64,000 bases of DNA from Undaria pinnatifida (GCA_012845835.1 JABAKD010000011.1:9548381-9612380), one strand, 5' to 3'; positions 10,640-23,130 are shown, counted from the first letter of the stretch. Numbers and translations are program-made. Notes: generated from the letters alone by a model not told the origin.

Positions 10640-10935
10640 CCACACGATAGTGTTTTCACCACTTTTTTTTTCTTCAAGGCTCCCCAAATTCGGGAGGTTA
10701 AGACCTCTCCCACAAAACCGATATGGAGAAAAACAAAACCGGAATTAGACTATACAGGATGAAAAAAATCCCATGGTGGGAGGGCCTAGCTAGCTACGAA
10801 ACGAGAATCATCATGCAAAAAACAAAATGGCCGATTTTTTTCCGACGATTGTGGGTTAAGGAGTCCCGTCATTCAGAAACCGTTTCAGACAAAAAGAGGT
10901 ATACCTTAATTTAATACTTCTATCGTAGCACGCAT
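10640..10935 (+). mobile_element. Family-1 TIR element, copy C
   Basis: The right half has TTTCCGACGATTGTGGGTTAAGG, ATTCAGAAACCGTTTCAGAC, AAAAAGAGGTATACC and the terminus CTATCGTAGCACGC. The left half has ACCTCTCCCACAAAACCGAT and GGAGAAAAACAAAACCGG in the same order as the copy at 61,983-62,251. The left terminus is decayed (ACGATAGTGTTTTCACC). No coding capacity. Confidence 0.75.
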
Positions 10936-11040
10936 TTTTTTTCCCTCGAGTTGCAATTGAAATTTACTCGAAAAAGCAGTTTTGGGGGGGTGAGAGAGAT
11001 ACCATGGGAGCTCCTCAAGGAGAGAGGGGGTGAGACTCGA

Positions 11041-11490
11041 TGTCCATGCATGGCCATAGTCGTATGACCATTAGACCCTCGCAACCCTACTATGCCGGGG
11101 CGGAGCACGTCGGGTTTTCACTAACCAGGCAGGCATTGCTTGCGCCAAGCGCGAAGCACCGTGAGGTGTTCGGCGAATCACAGGAAGGGTGAACTGCATC
11201 CTTCCAAGCACCCCTCGTACGACGGATTTCGGCACCTTGAGTCTACTTTCTTGCTTATGGACGACAGAAACCGATTAGTTACTTTGTTATCTGGTGTGGC
11301 CACTCCAGAGAAAGCAACGGGTATTGCTATGAAACTGCCTCGTGGCGGGTGTCTTACCATATTCACACTACGTGAAGCGATCATTCCCCTTGTACAGTTG
11401 GAGTTAGGGTTTTCCACCTCGCACAATATGATCTAACTCGATAACCACCATGGTGTGACCGCAAAAAAAAAAAAAAGACGGTACCCAGGG
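11041..11490 (+). repeat. Repeat family 3, copy 1
   Basis: About 450 bp closely similar to 20,813-21,250. Shared blocks include GACCCTCGCAACCCTACTAT, GGAGCACGTCGGGTTTTC, GTGAGGTGTTCGGCGA, AAGGGTGAACTGCATCCTTC and GGAGTTAGGGTTTTCCACC. It ends in an A-rich run followed by CGGTACCC. The open frames on both strands here (11,140-11,436 plus; 11,178-11,426 minus) have no recognisable domain. The element type is unknown: no TIR, LTR or polymerase III box was identified. Confidence 0.75.
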
Positions 11491-12058
11491 GGGAAGACCA
11501 GCATAGACCAGCATCAAACCAACAGGAGGAGGAGAACTGCTTTTCCCATCGCTTTATCTCGCCAAACTAAAAGCCATACATTACTCATATAATAGTGTTT
11601 TTGGTGGATGGGAAGATGGGGAGGCATTACGAGCGGCGGAGCGGGGGGGGGTGCCTCTGTATACCACTCGTTATCTCACCATAATAAGGGTGGTGTGCTT
11701 TTGTTGCTTCCTACATACAGGGAAGGGGGGGGAGAGGCCACCATAGATTACCAGCATCTCACCAACGGGATGCGGCGTGTTTTCCCACCGTTTTTTTTTG
11801 CCCTAGTTAAGACCGTACCAGGCACCAATGAATAATAACGGTGTTTTTTGTAGCCGGGGAAGATGCAGAGGCAATATGAGCGCGCGCCGCGGGGGGACGC
11901 CTCTCTACCACGTTTATCCCGTCACATTGGAACTATGTGGTGTGTGGTGCCGTTGTCTACGAGGAAGGGGAATACCAGCATCAGATCACTCCAGCGGGAG
12001 GAAGGGGGATTTTCCCACCGGTTTGTCCCGCCGCGCCATACCCCCAGTATTAGACTAA
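11490..12058 (+). repeat. Three imperfect tandem units of roughly 240 bp
   Basis: Units share GGGAAGATG(G/C)(A/G)GAGGCA, GCCTCT(G/C)TA(T/C)CAC, an ACCAGCATC(T/A) block and a TTTTCCCACCG block (about 11,700-11,800 and 11,930-12,030). A shorter first unit is near 11,490-11,560. They are diverged and non-coding. Confidence 0.6.
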
Positions 12059-13079
12059 AAAAACTCCATACTCTAGGCAAGTCTTTTTTTTGTTAACCAA
12101 ATGTATCCTACTGTATGTATTCCTTTCAGAAGTGCACCCCGCTTTTTTTGGGGTCGAAACCGACCAAATGGACCTAGAGAGGCGGGGGATTTTTTTCAGC
12201 AATGTTAAATAGGTGGGGGTGATCTGGTGGAATTTTGGAGAAAATCTATCAATAATCCAAAACCGTTTATAACCCCGCCTATTATAGCCAATCTTGACTC
12301 GAGCTACATGCAGAATACCGGTGTAAAGCTCTAACAAGCAAACGTTTACGTTGGCAGCTATGGTCCTCTTTTGGAACCGACGACTCCAACGTTTGGCGGG
12401 GGCAACCACACGCTTCATCTAGACTCGGGGGTTCAAATCTCCAAATATGGAAGCTTTTTTCTCTTGCTATATCCAGACACCTACCACTGCCCCCAGCGCT
12501 TTCTAGCGCGCGTAAGCACAATCCGACGCGAGTGTGGACGAGGGAAGAAAGTGCTGACTTTTTCTCGCGATAAAAATGAAGGCGCGGGTACCGTAGTGGG
12601 GTGGGGGGAGAGAAGAGCCTGCTTGGTGATCCGGGATGATCTGAGTCCCATTTAGGGAGGGAGAGCCGAGCAAGAAGAAGCGCGAGGACAATAGATCGGA
12701 TGAAACTAAAAGTAGGCTAAGCGATGCTTGTCGGGTTAGTTAGCGCGGTGGCTAGTTAACGTTTCTCTGGTTTTCAATTACTTCTTTCAAGCCATGATAA
12801 GGCCTGGCATAGTGCGAGGCTCGTAGGGACGACGCGCCTGGGTGTTCCCCTTTTTGGCGACTCGCGGGACACACTCCCCGTAACTTCAAACGCCCATCCA
12901 CACCCCATCCGAAGGCGAAACTTGTACTGGCTTGTGGATGTACTACTAGTCTATAAGTTTTTTTTTTTTGCACTAATATAAACAGGTTTCTTAAGATGCT
13001 CCTACCGCTTTTTTTTTCTTGTTTCTGGCCATGTATTCGACAACGTGCGCACAGCAGCGTTAATGCTTCTTTGTGATAC
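12059..13079. other. Intergenic DNA, no supported gene
   Basis: No protein-like frame. GGGGGTTCAAATCTCC at 12,427-12,442 resembles a polymerase III B box with one mismatch, but no A box or stems were found. Poly-A and poly-T runs are frequent. Confidence 0.4.
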
Positions 13080-13084
13080 TAAGA

Positions 13085-13252
13085 AAAACAAGGGCTTTTC
13101 GCTGGTCATGACCCGATCGATCCGCGGGTCGGGCCAGGAATCTCGCGGCTCGAGCCCGGTCAGGCCCGGAGGTGTTCGAAATCTCACGGGTCGATTGGAG
13201 TCAGCCCACCCCGACACGCGAGAAGTGGCCTGACCCGCGGAAAGGCCTGAAC
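13085..13252. mobile_element. Fragment or short copy of the GGGTC-type element
   Basis: GTCATGACCCGATCGATCCG, CGGGTCGGGCC, CTCACGGGTCG and GGCCTGACCCGCGG repeat the phrasing of the larger element at 24,861-25,522 (GCCATGACCCGACCCGCGGG and relatives). The edges AAGGGCTTTTCG and GGAAAGGCCTG are weakly inverted. This is a likely small relative of that family. Confidence 0.5.
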
Positions 13253-13784
13253 AAAAAACGAGCTGTGTTGTCGCGAATTTTTGTAGGGTCCAGGCTCTAG
13301 GGTCGTGGTGGGGCGTACTGCGAGATGCCTTGTGTACTATTAATAGATCAAGGATTGAGTAGACGACAAATGAATCATCAAGGCTACGGTGCGGCCGGGG
13401 GGGGCTACGCCCATCTCCATGACGGGATTTGCACCACTCTTCTCACGACTGACTCTGTGTACCCTCACGGAAAAAAAACACTTTGGTTTGTTGTTTGTAG
13501 GCGAGTTGTTTTTGGTGCAGCGTAGTAGCTTTTTCAACCATCCCCTTTTAATTTTGCGGATTCCTATCACCGCAAAAAAAAATAGCATCCCATATGAGCA
13601 CGAAATCTTTGAAAAAAAAGGTCGCAAAATGACAGGGGGGTCCACTCGTGCGAGCGACTCCGAGCCGCTGCGACGAAAGGCCCCATAAATGACTCCCCAA
13701 CCGTATAATTTGTCGATACAGAGTAGGGGTTGGGACCCCAATAAGGCGATCTGGGTAAGGCGGTATCACGATATAAGGCACATA

Positions 13785-14012
13785 ACCACCAACACCAACC
13801 ACAACAACAATAACACAACAACAGATAAACAACAACGACGACGACAACAACAATAACAACAACAATAACAACAGCAACAATAACAACAACAACAACAACA
13901 GCAACAAAAACAACAACAACAACAACTACAACAATAACACAACAGTTAAACAACAACGACGACGACAACAACAACAACAACGACAACAACAACAACAACA
14001 CCAACAACAACA
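13785..14012. repeat. CAA-rich microsatellite
   Basis: Interrupted (CAA)n with (CGA) variants. The block AAACAACAACGACGACGACA occurs twice (about 13,827 and 13,949), so there is a larger internal duplication. On the minus strand it reads as leucine or valine runs, which are artefacts. Confidence 0.95.
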
Positions 14013-15824
14013 TGACACGATACCAGGTACCAAGCAATATCAAGCACAGGGCAATACCAGGTATATATATACCAGGCAACACCAGGTACCAGGTGCAGTA
14101 CTAAAGGAATATACATACGAAGCGCAGCAAGTAGTGCGGCTCGTGCCACTCCACATTTCACACCCCTTGCCTATAGCTAGCTAGCCACACACAGTATTGT
14201 CACTGTTGAAAATACAGGGCAGCGGGGCTGTGGCAATAAGTGATGATGGTGATGGTGATGATAATGCTGACGAGAAAACCATCACCCCCGTCCGTCGAAA
14301 AGATGTAGACTAAAATGACAACGCTTCCCTGGATGGAGGTGCGACAGACAACAAAACCACCACCCAGAGCCATAGACTACACACCGTTCAATATTCCATA
14401 CAATGTGGCCAGGGGGGGGGGGGGGGGGGGGGGGGGTCGTAAGCCACAAAAAGAGCCTTTGGTTTGCAACCTCAAATCAACAGCTCTATCATAATACTGC
14501 TGTGAATACTCCTGTTTGGTGCTTGCCCACAAAAACAACGACAAAAAGCTGTGTACAAAGCGCATCGCACTCGTACAGCACAAGAGTACGAGTATATACT
14601 TCGTCGTTAATTCTCCGGAGCATTAAATACTAAATACGTCACCGACATCCCCCCCCCACAAAGTGTTTCGTGCTCCTACACCGGGGCATGAACCAAAACT
14701 TGAAGGCTACCCCACCCACCCCTTCCCCAGCATAATTGCTCTGCACAACATCGCGCCCATCCCCCCCCCACAAATTTATTGTCCTTGCACACTTCCTCGC
14801 ACACTACTCTCTCGCTCCCTCCCAGTAGTAACCCAGACCGGGGGTCACATAGGTAGCGGGCCCATGTCACCAAAATATCCCTGAGATTAATCAAGAGGAC
14901 AAAAGAAAATGTTCGGCACGACAACACACATAGTGCAAGATAGAGGCGAACCAACAAAATACGAATACCTGGTACTGGATCAACAGCACACAAACACTTC
15001 GGATGGCAGTTCACGCTCTGCGTTCACGGCTCAAATGAATACAACATGAAGTGGGATCAGCTCCAGGTGGGATCAGATCCGGGCGGGTACAATATTTCGT
15101 AGCTGCGAAAAAAAGCGCAGCAAAACGTTTGTGGTCTACCCAGAGTGAGCGGTCTACCCAGAGGGAGCGAACATCCAGATTACGAGGATTATCACATCGT
15201 ACTTGTCGCGCCGCTCAAACATTCCAACCGCCTTCCCCCGTCCCCGTCCCCATCTCCTGCCGCGACGGGCCCAATTGCTTGCCCCCCCCTCCCCCCCAAA
15301 CCCCGCACTTCCTGATGCCGAGCCAGCCCTCCGCCCTCCACCCACACGAGACAAACGAAGCTAAATTGTACTGACGACTCGCCTCCCACGGTGGCAGGGG
15401 ATACAGTTCGTGAGCGAAACGTTTCTGACCCCGGTGACTGATTCTGCGATCTATAGCCCCTCCCCCGCCCCCAAAAAAAACTAGCGATTTTGTTTAACGA
15501 ACGTTTCATGGCTGCTCGAGACGGGGAAGGATGCTATGAAAAAACAGCCTTCTTCGTATATTGTCTTGTTTACAAAGGACTATCGAAGCATGGCGGTCGG
15601 GGTGGTGGCAAGGGGCACCGTGTTTCGGGAGACACGGCCCGGACCTGGTTCCTAAACCCCAGCTCGATTTCGCTATAAAGAAAAGTTGGGGCGGGCTACC
15701 TGGTAGAACGACTCTGAGGTACTAGTAAACTTCCTCAAGCGCGGGAGCTATCGGATATATTGGTATGATACTTTTACGAGTATCCTGTGTTTTTTAGGAC
15801 TACTATTAATAGCGCATGCCAGCA
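14013..15824. other. Intergenic DNA with poly-G tract and TACCAGGTA words
   Basis: No gene is supported. It holds three copies of TACCAGGTA or its complement (14,021; 14,055; 14,966), a G run of about 27 at 14,411-14,437, and C-rich runs near 14,650, 14,762 and 15,280. Confidence 0.45.
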
Positions 15825-15960
15825 GAAATGCTGGTCGGTTTGAGCGAATTGATGCCTTCGAAGTCATGTTTTGGGTGAGATGTTGAGGTTTGCGTCTCAG
15901 GATCTCAGGAACTTGTGTGCTGCACCGCTTGCGCTGGGCGACTGTGACGCTGGACAGCAA
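15825..15960 (+). repeat. Distant copy of the 7,985-8,345 repeat module
   Basis: GAATTGATGCCTTCGAAGT, GGTGAGATGTTGAG and GTGCTGCACC match the order in 8,210-8,330 (GATTGAATGCCTTCGAAGTG, GTGAGATGTTGAGC, GGTGCACC). The copy is diverged and non-coding. Confidence 0.6.
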
Positions 15961-16002
15961 GAACAGTATATACACCCAATAAGAAACAGAAACGCTGGCC
16001 GA

Positions 16003-16905
16003 GGCTGGGTTTCTTATTAGAGATAAGGTGCGTTCTACGCTGGCTTCAGTACACCGGCCTCTCCCGAATTTTCCTCTTAGAGAGATGACTTCTGTGGTCA
16101 CAAACTGTAATTATTTTCCTTTGCGTCTCAGCCTGGCTTTCTTGTTTACCTTCTTGCGGCTTATCAGGTGGTCCTGTAATTGCAGTCTACACCAGCAGTT
16201 ATTGAAAAAAAAAACACCAGCTTCTTTTCTCTGTAAGTTGGCCCGATTGAGTGATCGATACGTCGTATTCAGCCTAATGCACGCTGCTCAGATAGTCTGC
16301 TTCAGCAAATAACGAAAAACGAAACGGACGAACACAAGTTTTCAACCGGGTTCACACGCAACTAAAACAACAATAAACTGTAGTTAATACTGCCTGTATG
16401 TACATGTCACCCCTCATCCTCAACGCCAACCACGACGAGCCATATTGACCCCCCCCGCCCACCCCTTTCCCCAAAGTCCACAATTCCAGCCGCCGAACCC
16501 TTCTACCCCTCACCTTTCACCCACAATAAGAGAAGCGAAGCTATCAATAATTACACGCACCAGGTACTCCAGCAACTAACGAAGAACGAAAATTCATACT
16601 TCGTACGAAATTTCAGCCGCGACTACACACAACAAACAAACACTGGTGCTTCAGAGTAACGGCTGTATAGACGACAAACAGAAACTGGTACATTCGAGTA
16701 ACGGTTGTACGGACAACAAAACAAAATACTGACCCACAGCTTGTGGGTTTCTCATTTGAGAGAAGGCGCGTTCCACATTAACTTCCAGTAAACCGGCCTT
16801 CGATTTTTATATTACTGAAACTGTGAGCCTGCCTTTCTTCTTAACCCTGTCTCTCGTTTCATATTAGGCGTGTCCTTTTACTGCACTACATCTTGCGACA
16901 CCCTT
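16003..16905 (+). repeat. Two copies of a dispersed repeat (16,003-16,190 and 16,755-16,905)
   Basis: Both contain GGGTTTCT(T/C)ATT(A/T)GAGA, AAGG(T/C)GCGTTC(T/C)AC, TTCAGTA or TTCCAGTAAA, ACCGGCCT and a later GCCT(G/T)(G/C)CTTTCTT block. Two further partial copies lie in intron 2 of the second gene (about 50,215-50,280 and 50,500-50,550). Between the copies, CAGCAA(A/C)TAACGAA(A/G)AACGAA occurs twice (16,303; 16,571). Confidence 0.65.
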
Positions 16906-19189
16906 TCAAGTCTGTAAAGCGTATTAAATCCTCGATGCCCCTAATCCCGAATAGCTATTACAACACTGCTGCAGGTCTGTAACCAAAACACGTGGGTATC
17001 AAAAGGAGTAATTATAAACAGGTTATGTTTCGCTCGTACAGGAGGATCACCGAGGGGTCTCGTTGTCCCCGCCACAACAGAACGAAAAAGGGTATTGGCC
17101 ACGGTTCTCCTCCTAGACCTACTACCACCTCTACTCCTCCTGCTACTATTAATAACTACTATGCTGCTGCTACTACCACCTCTACTACACCACGTACAAA
17201 GCACTCTTTTTTTTTTCACCCTCCGGCGGATGAGGAAAAATAAAGCTTAAGCTCACCACACTTCCACGTATTTTCATACATGTCGTGCCAATTTAACTCA
17301 ATCGTATTCGCAATCCAGCGCTAGCTGGCGTGCCCTTTCAGCTTCCGTGGTAGCGACAGCGCGAGCTGTCCCTACCGGCGGTCGCCGGCACTCTACTCCA
17401 GCAGCGCAGGCTGCCACTGTGTACGGATGCGTGAGCATGTCGACCCGACCTGATCCTTGGGGATCAAGTACGGCGGAGACACCATAGCTATCGGGAACGT
17501 CACCCTTCCGGGTAGCGTGGGACTTGCGCAAGCTCACCCACTAACAACCCCCGCGGCCATGAGAAAACAGCCTCCCGCCGGACTTGGTCCAGTTACGGTC
17601 CACCCTACCCATTCGGGTGTTGGTCCTCGGTACGGAGTAGCATCTCCGTACAGAGTGGCATGCACGTGCGTAGCCCCCCCACGCCTCATGCCCTCAAATA
17701 CATCCGTCCTAGGGCGAATACATACCGACGAGGGCTATAATTAGGAAGGAGACAGGAGGGGGGAGTACTTATTTGCTGCGTGCCTTGGTCATTTGACCTT
17801 TGAACACGCATCCGCTTCGAGACGAAGGGAGGGGGGGGGGGGGGGGGGGGTCGGGAAAAACGAATTGAGCGGGTCCAGGAAGACTTGGAGCGCGCGCAGT
17901 GGCACAACTCCTTTCCTACGTCCTTGTAGTGGCACCGTTTTCTTTACTACTTGCTCTTAGTGTGGTAGTAGGCAAGTGGCACTTGCTTCCACACCACGGC
18001 TACGTAGGGGGATTGGTTATCTTCAGGGACCCTTTTATCAGCGACGCTCAGAGACAATTGCCCGAGTCACTTTTAGTTTTTGGTTTAATCATCACTTTTT
18101 ACTTTCCAGCTCAACTCCAAACAATCGTTACCCTCAGCTACCTCCTGGGCAAGGCATGCCGTGGTCATGGGCGTCTTCCTTCTCCCCCCCCGGTACTTGC
18201 CTTCATTATTATCGCGCATAGGGTTCATTCGGCATCCCCACTTTTCAGTGATCTTTTGTTCGTCGATTTTCATCGAATTTTGCTCACTCACGCCCTCGCG
18301 CTTTCCCCTAGTCATTTTTTTTAACGCAAGAAAAGTCCCTGCGAGCACGACTATGCACTCGGGAAGATTCGAAAGCATCATTTATTTCAGTGGGGACGAG
18401 ATTCACGCGCTACTCCACAGGGGACGCCTGCCACCTTCTTTTTTTCGCGTTTTTCGGTTTCGAGATAGTGTCCGAACTTACCATTCGTTTGTTGCTCTTC
18501 GGCGTCAAAGCATGTTTCCCCGCAATTATAAGGCTAAGAGTTCTACGGAGCTCTCTCTTTTCTCAAGTCTCTGATTATTTTTTCTCAGCCTAGCGTTTCG
18601 GGGGTAGGGTTGGCCTTGGGTTGTGACGTTCGTCGGTTTCAATACTGATCACTATATGTTTTCCTACCTAACCACATTTGGCATATCGCGAAAACACCTT
18701 AATGTTGATGACGTCATCATCTGCTAAACACGTGTGATTGGGGATTGGTCCCTCGACGACAGCGGGCTTACCCAGCGTTATGTAACGGTCGACTTTGCGC
18801 AAGGACTACTCGCTTGGTCGGGAGTGGTGTTTTCAGGCTGTACATGGACATAGACTGCCCTTTGTATACCACAAAAAAAAAATACCGGGACCGCAAAGAT
18901 GGTGTTTAACTCGCTTCCATGTACTTATTGAGGCTGTCCTTGAAAAGTCGCCGAAATATACCAGTGATTACTGTCATCAAAGACGTTCGCACAACAATCG
19001 TTTCTGACCGCTTGCTATAATTGATCAGGCGAAGGCTTCAACACAGCGCGCAGTCGACACGGCAAACAGCCGTATGTGTATGTGTCACAGCACTAGGATA
19101 CATACATAATACATACATACATACAAACATACATACTCAGGAAAAAACTATCGATTAGCATGCAGGCAAGTGGATATGCAGGCAAGCAC
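16906..19189. other. Intergenic DNA, no supported gene
   Basis: Open frames at 17,298-17,537 (minus) and 17,899-18,324 (plus, hydrophobic, no ATG at its start) were inspected and are not convincing. A G run lies at 17,830-17,850 and CATA repeats at 19,100-19,130. Confidence 0.4.
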
Positions 19190-19199
19190 GAACTGTATG

Positions 19200-19515
19200 C
19201 AGTGTTACTGCCTCGAGGGTGCCGTACCATATTTTCGCTACGTGGTGCGATTATTCCCTTTGTGCGGAGTTAGGGTTTTCCACCCCGCACAACATGATCT
19301 AACTCGACAACCATCATGGTGATCGCCAAAAAAAAAAAAAAAACGGCACCCTGGTTGTCAATTAATAGCTCACGCAGTGATTGGCATGTTTTACAGCGTC
19401 GTTGCCAACCGAAGCCAACCCCAAGATGCATACAATGCTTTACAGCGTCGGTGGCAACCGAGGCTAAATCTTACATATATATATTACGGAGGGGGATATG
19501 TTACACGGAGGGGGG
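19200..19515 (+). repeat. Repeat family 3, 3' part, followed by a G-rich end
   Basis: CTGCCTCGAGGGTGCCGTACC, GGAGTTAGGGTTTTCCACCC and GTGATTGGCATGTTTTACAG match 21,100-21,300 almost exactly. It continues through GTCGGTGGCAACCGAGGCTA to ATTACGGAGGGGG and a second G run at 19,506. The 5' part is absent. Confidence 0.8.
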
Positions 19516-20379
19516 GGGCATAAACGCAAGTAGACATGCAGGCAAATAAATTAACATGCAAGAAAATAGGCATGCAATACAAGAGACAGAAACAGCAAGT
19601 AAAGTAGTAGTACCGTACGGGCCCGCCATTAAAATGCCCCAAACAGGAGGAAGACTTGAAAGAAACCTTGTCGTAGCGACACCAACCTTGAGACTTGAGA
19701 ATGGCCTTGTAGTATACGGTAGGATTGAGCGTCGTAGCGCTGGCCGCTGAGCGCGATTTTTTAATGCAAACTTCTTAGCGTCCATAAAAAAAAGGGCTTG
19801 GCATTCGTATTGCGTTATTTCTTATTCGTGGGTCTACACTGTATTCTACCTGGCATTTGCATACCGTATACGCGCGATCGCGATGATGTCAGCTCCATGG
19901 TGGCAACATGCGATACTAGTCTATCATATGCAGTTGCAGCAGCAGCAGCACAGTCAGGATCTATGCTGCAACAAGGGGGTATACTACCTACTGCGTACCA
20001 GGGGTAGAAACAACAACAGCGTAAGCATACCCGTATACCTGGTATACGGTACTCGTCGAGTAATACACAGAACACATCACATACTCTCTCTCCCGTGCTA
20101 GCACCAGCACACACCACACACAACACGTAAACAAGCCAATCCATGGTGGTTGTGGTTGGCGCATTTGTTAATCGGTGACCATTGGGCCGCCACGGCGAAA
20201 CGAGCCCGCAATCGACAAAAAAGTAGCACAACAACGTGTCAGCACATATATACGTCATGCCATGGAAGGAGCAAACGGAATACAGAGCAGTACCGTTAGT
20301 ACACAAGGTGAAAAGAAAGCAAAACTATAGTTTTTGTTGCCGTTGATACTCTGTTGGTTGAGGGGCATCAGCTTGGGTC

Positions 20380-20812
20380 TTGGGGGGGGGGGGCGGTGAG
20401 GTGGTGGTGGTGAGGGGGCGTGGTGGCATTGGGAGAGGGGGTGGTAGGGGGGGGGGAGTGGTAGGGGGGGGGGGGGGGTGGTAGGGGGGGGGGGGTGGTA
20501 GGGGGGGGGGGTGGTAGGGGGGGGGGGGGTGGTAGGGGGGGGGGGGTGGTAGGGGGGGGGGGGTGGTAGGGGGGGGGGGGTGGTAGGGGGGGGGGTGGTA
20601 GGGGGGGGGGTGGTAGGGGGGGGGGGGTGGTAGGGGGGGGGGGTGGCAGCGGGGGGGGGGTGGTAGGGGGGGGGGTGGTAGGGGGGGGGTGGTAGGGGGG
20701 GGGGGGATGGGGGGAGGGGGTAAGGGTGGGGGGGGGTGGTAGGGGGGTGGGGGGTGGTACGGGTGGGGGGGTGGTAAGCGTGGGGGGGTGGGACGGGGGT
20801 GTACTCAGTTTG
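20380..20812 (+). repeat. G-rich array (GGTGGTA plus G runs)
   Basis: About 430 bp of repeating GGTGGTAGGGGGGGGGG units of variable G length, ending where repeat family 3 begins. With more than 20 G runs it could form G-quadruplexes. Minus-strand proline-rich frames are artefacts of the repeat. Confidence 0.95.
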
Positions 20813-21400
20813 TGCATGGCCGTAGTCTTATGACCATAGACCCTCGCATCCCTACTATACCGGGACGGAGCACGTCGGGTTTTCGCCAACCAGGCAGATA
20901 TTGCTTGCACCAAGCGCGAGGCGCCGTGAGGTGTTCGGCGAGTCGCATGAAGGGTGAACTGCATCCTTCCAAAAACCGCTCGTATGACGGACTTCGACAC
21001 CTGGTGTCTACTTTTTTGATTATGGATGACAGCGCCAATGAGTTACACCTTGTTTTCTGGTGTGGCCACTTCAGAGACAGCAATGGGTAATACTATGTAA
21101 CTGCCTCGAGGGTGCCGTACCATATTTACACTACGCGATGCGACCATTCCCCCTGTGCGGAGTTAGGGTTCTCCACCCCGCACAATATGACCTCACTCGA
21201 TAACCGTCCTGGTGACCGCCAAAACAGAAAAATAACAAAACGGTACCCTGGTTGTCTAGCTCACGCAGTGATTGGCATGTTTTACAGCGTCGTTGCCAAC
21301 CAACGTCAACCCCAATATGCACAAATAATGATTTACACCGTCGGTGCCAACCGAGGCTAACTATTACAGATATATATATATATACTTCGAAGTATTACGG
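20813..21400 (+). repeat. Repeat family 3, copy 2 (longest)
   Basis: The left part matches 11,041-11,490 and the right part matches 19,200-19,515, so this copy joins both and gives a family length near 590 bp. It ends at AGTATTACGGAGGGG, directly entering a new G-rich array. No domain-bearing frame is present. Confidence 0.8.
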
Positions 21401-21555
21401 AGGGGGGGGGGGTGGGAGGGGGGGGGAGTTGGTAGGGGGGGGGAGTTGGTAGGGGGGGGGGAGTGGTAGGGGAGGAGGGTGGCAGGGGAGGGGGGGTCGG
21501 AGGGGGGGGCGTAGTCATTCGTTGCTTGGGTCGCAGGGGGGGGGGAACATTGTTA
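21401..21555 (+). repeat. Second G-rich array
   Basis: GGGGGGGGAGTTGGTAGGGG-type units lie between the end of one family-3 copy and the start of the next. This repeats the arrangement at 20,380-20,813. Confidence 0.9.
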
Positions 21556-21650
21556 TCCATGGCCGTAGTCTGTAAGACCATAGACCCTCGCACCCTCACA
21601 ATGTCAGGACGGAGCATGTCGGGTTTTTACCGACCACGCTATGGGCAAAA
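21556..21650 (+). repeat. Repeat family 3, 5' fragment
   Basis: ATGGCCGTAGTCTGTAAGAC, CATAGACCCTCGCACCCT and GGAGCATGTCGGGTTTTTAC match the start of copies 1 and 2. The similarity fades after about 21,640. Confidence 0.75.
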
Positions 21651-22655
21651 ATCGCCGTCTCGCACCATGCCGCTATCCCGCACGAACATCGGAGTATTTA
21701 GTGCTGCCGCTTGCATGTTGTGGTTCGGTAATTTTGGATTGGAGGTTCTGACCAGTCTAAAAAAAAAACGGGCAAAATGCGCGCTTTCACGGGGAGCTTG
21801 GGGGTACAAGTTTCTACCACTGAAAACCTGGTTGAATGTGCGTGATACGCACCGTTGTTGCGGGTTCTATCTCCTCGCGCATTTTTTTGCCTCGTGGTAG
21901 TCACGAGAAGCTCCCTTCTCCGCACTAGCCCTTCGGCTTTCAATGCAGGACCACCCGTGTTTCTACGCCCAGTACCTCTCAAATAGTACGGTGCCTGGTA
22001 ACTATTAATAATGCACTCCTTGTCTATCTTTACAACATAATCTACAACCTGTGCCCAGTAAATGTAAACGTTAACGCTTTCACTACTCCAAATAGTATCC
22101 CACACAAATCCAAGCAGCATGTCCCCAGAGCGAGGGAGCAGTGCTGAAATGGGTTGAGTGGAACTGCACCAACTACGTACGTTTACGTTTTCCCTTTTCT
22201 ACAACATCAGTGCTGCCGCGCAGTAAATGCGCAAGTGCATGCGCTGCACATGCGCTGCACATCGGTGGTGCCGTCGATGCGGTCCTTTCTTTCGGCTACG
22301 TAGCCTCCCGCCAAGGACTGGCAGTCCTGGCCGGCCCCAACGCCTCCCGTTCCCTTCCCCGCTTGGTGCAGTTTTTTGTTCTATATACACGAGGTATGTT
22401 CTATGTGGGGCGGAAGGCGTCCGCGGCACGGTGAAGGTCTCCCTACGTGGTCTCCCTACGTATACTATCGGTATGGGTCAGCCAACAGAACCGGCAGTAT
22501 GCCGGACACCGGCACTATTGCTCAATATAGTAGTGTAAGACTGAACGTAGGAAATCTGGGGTTTGTGGAGCGGGAATGGATCTTAATACATTTGGAAGGC
22601 ATGTTTATGAGATGATATACTACTGTACAGTATGTGATGCATACTGGTGTTACAA
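21651..22655. other. Intergenic DNA, no supported gene
   Basis: Frames at 21,463-21,900 (plus) and 21,698-22,120 (minus) lack any recognisable domain. A small ATGCGCTGCAC duplication lies near 22,240-22,260. Confidence 0.4.
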
Positions 22656-22659
22656 TATA

Positions 22660-23130
22660 AAAATAAAATACACTCCAGCTGTGAGATCGGAGATTTCGTC
22701 CGAACTCATCTTTGCAAGCTGTGTATGATACTCTGATCGCGCGTATTACTGGGTGTGTGTCATCATCAAGGATATAGGTCGCCGACTCCGCTTGGAACCA
22801 CGGTGTAGCTTATACCAGAGGTTCAACAGGGCGATGTTAATCAATCTGCGCGCGGAAACTATAAAACCCGTTTTTGAGGCGGACAAAATCTGACAGCTGT
22901 GGAAGGAAATGCATCAGATAATCAAGTATATCCTGTAAGTCGTATAACCGGTGAGGGGAGGGCGGAAAAATTAATGGCGTGGGGGCCGGGGTTTGAACAA
23001 GAGGGAGCGGGGGACGGGGGACGGGCGGGAACTATAAAGGGGACAAATCTGAAGGTTGTGGAAGGAATGCATCAGTTTATCATGAAGTATATCCTGTAAG
23101 TCGTACAACCCGTGAGGAGAGGGCGGAGTG
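22660..23130 (+). repeat. Dispersed repeat (partner of 9,540-9,830) with local tandem duplication
   Basis: The first part is the reverse complement of 9,540-9,830. From 22,854 a unit of about 174 bp is repeated: GAAACTATAAA...GTGGAAGGAAATGCATCAG...TATATCCTGTAAGTCGTA...GAGGGCGGA occurs at 22,854 and again from 23,029. A poly-G tract follows at 23,137-23,152. Confidence 0.75.

Noticed and set aside
12427-12442. Third polymerase III B box
   Set aside because: One mismatch, no A box and no stems could be built.
13548-14161. Leucine/valine-rich membrane proteins on minus
   Set aside because: The complement of the CAA microsatellite gives runs of L and V. There are no genuine helices or charged flanks.
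17899-18324. 141-codon hydrophobic frame
   Set aside because: It lacks an ATG at its start, has no family resemblance and is likely chance in T-rich DNA.
20368-21000. Proline-rich protein on minus (210 codons)
   Set aside because: It is the complement of the G-rich array and contains nothing but the repeat.
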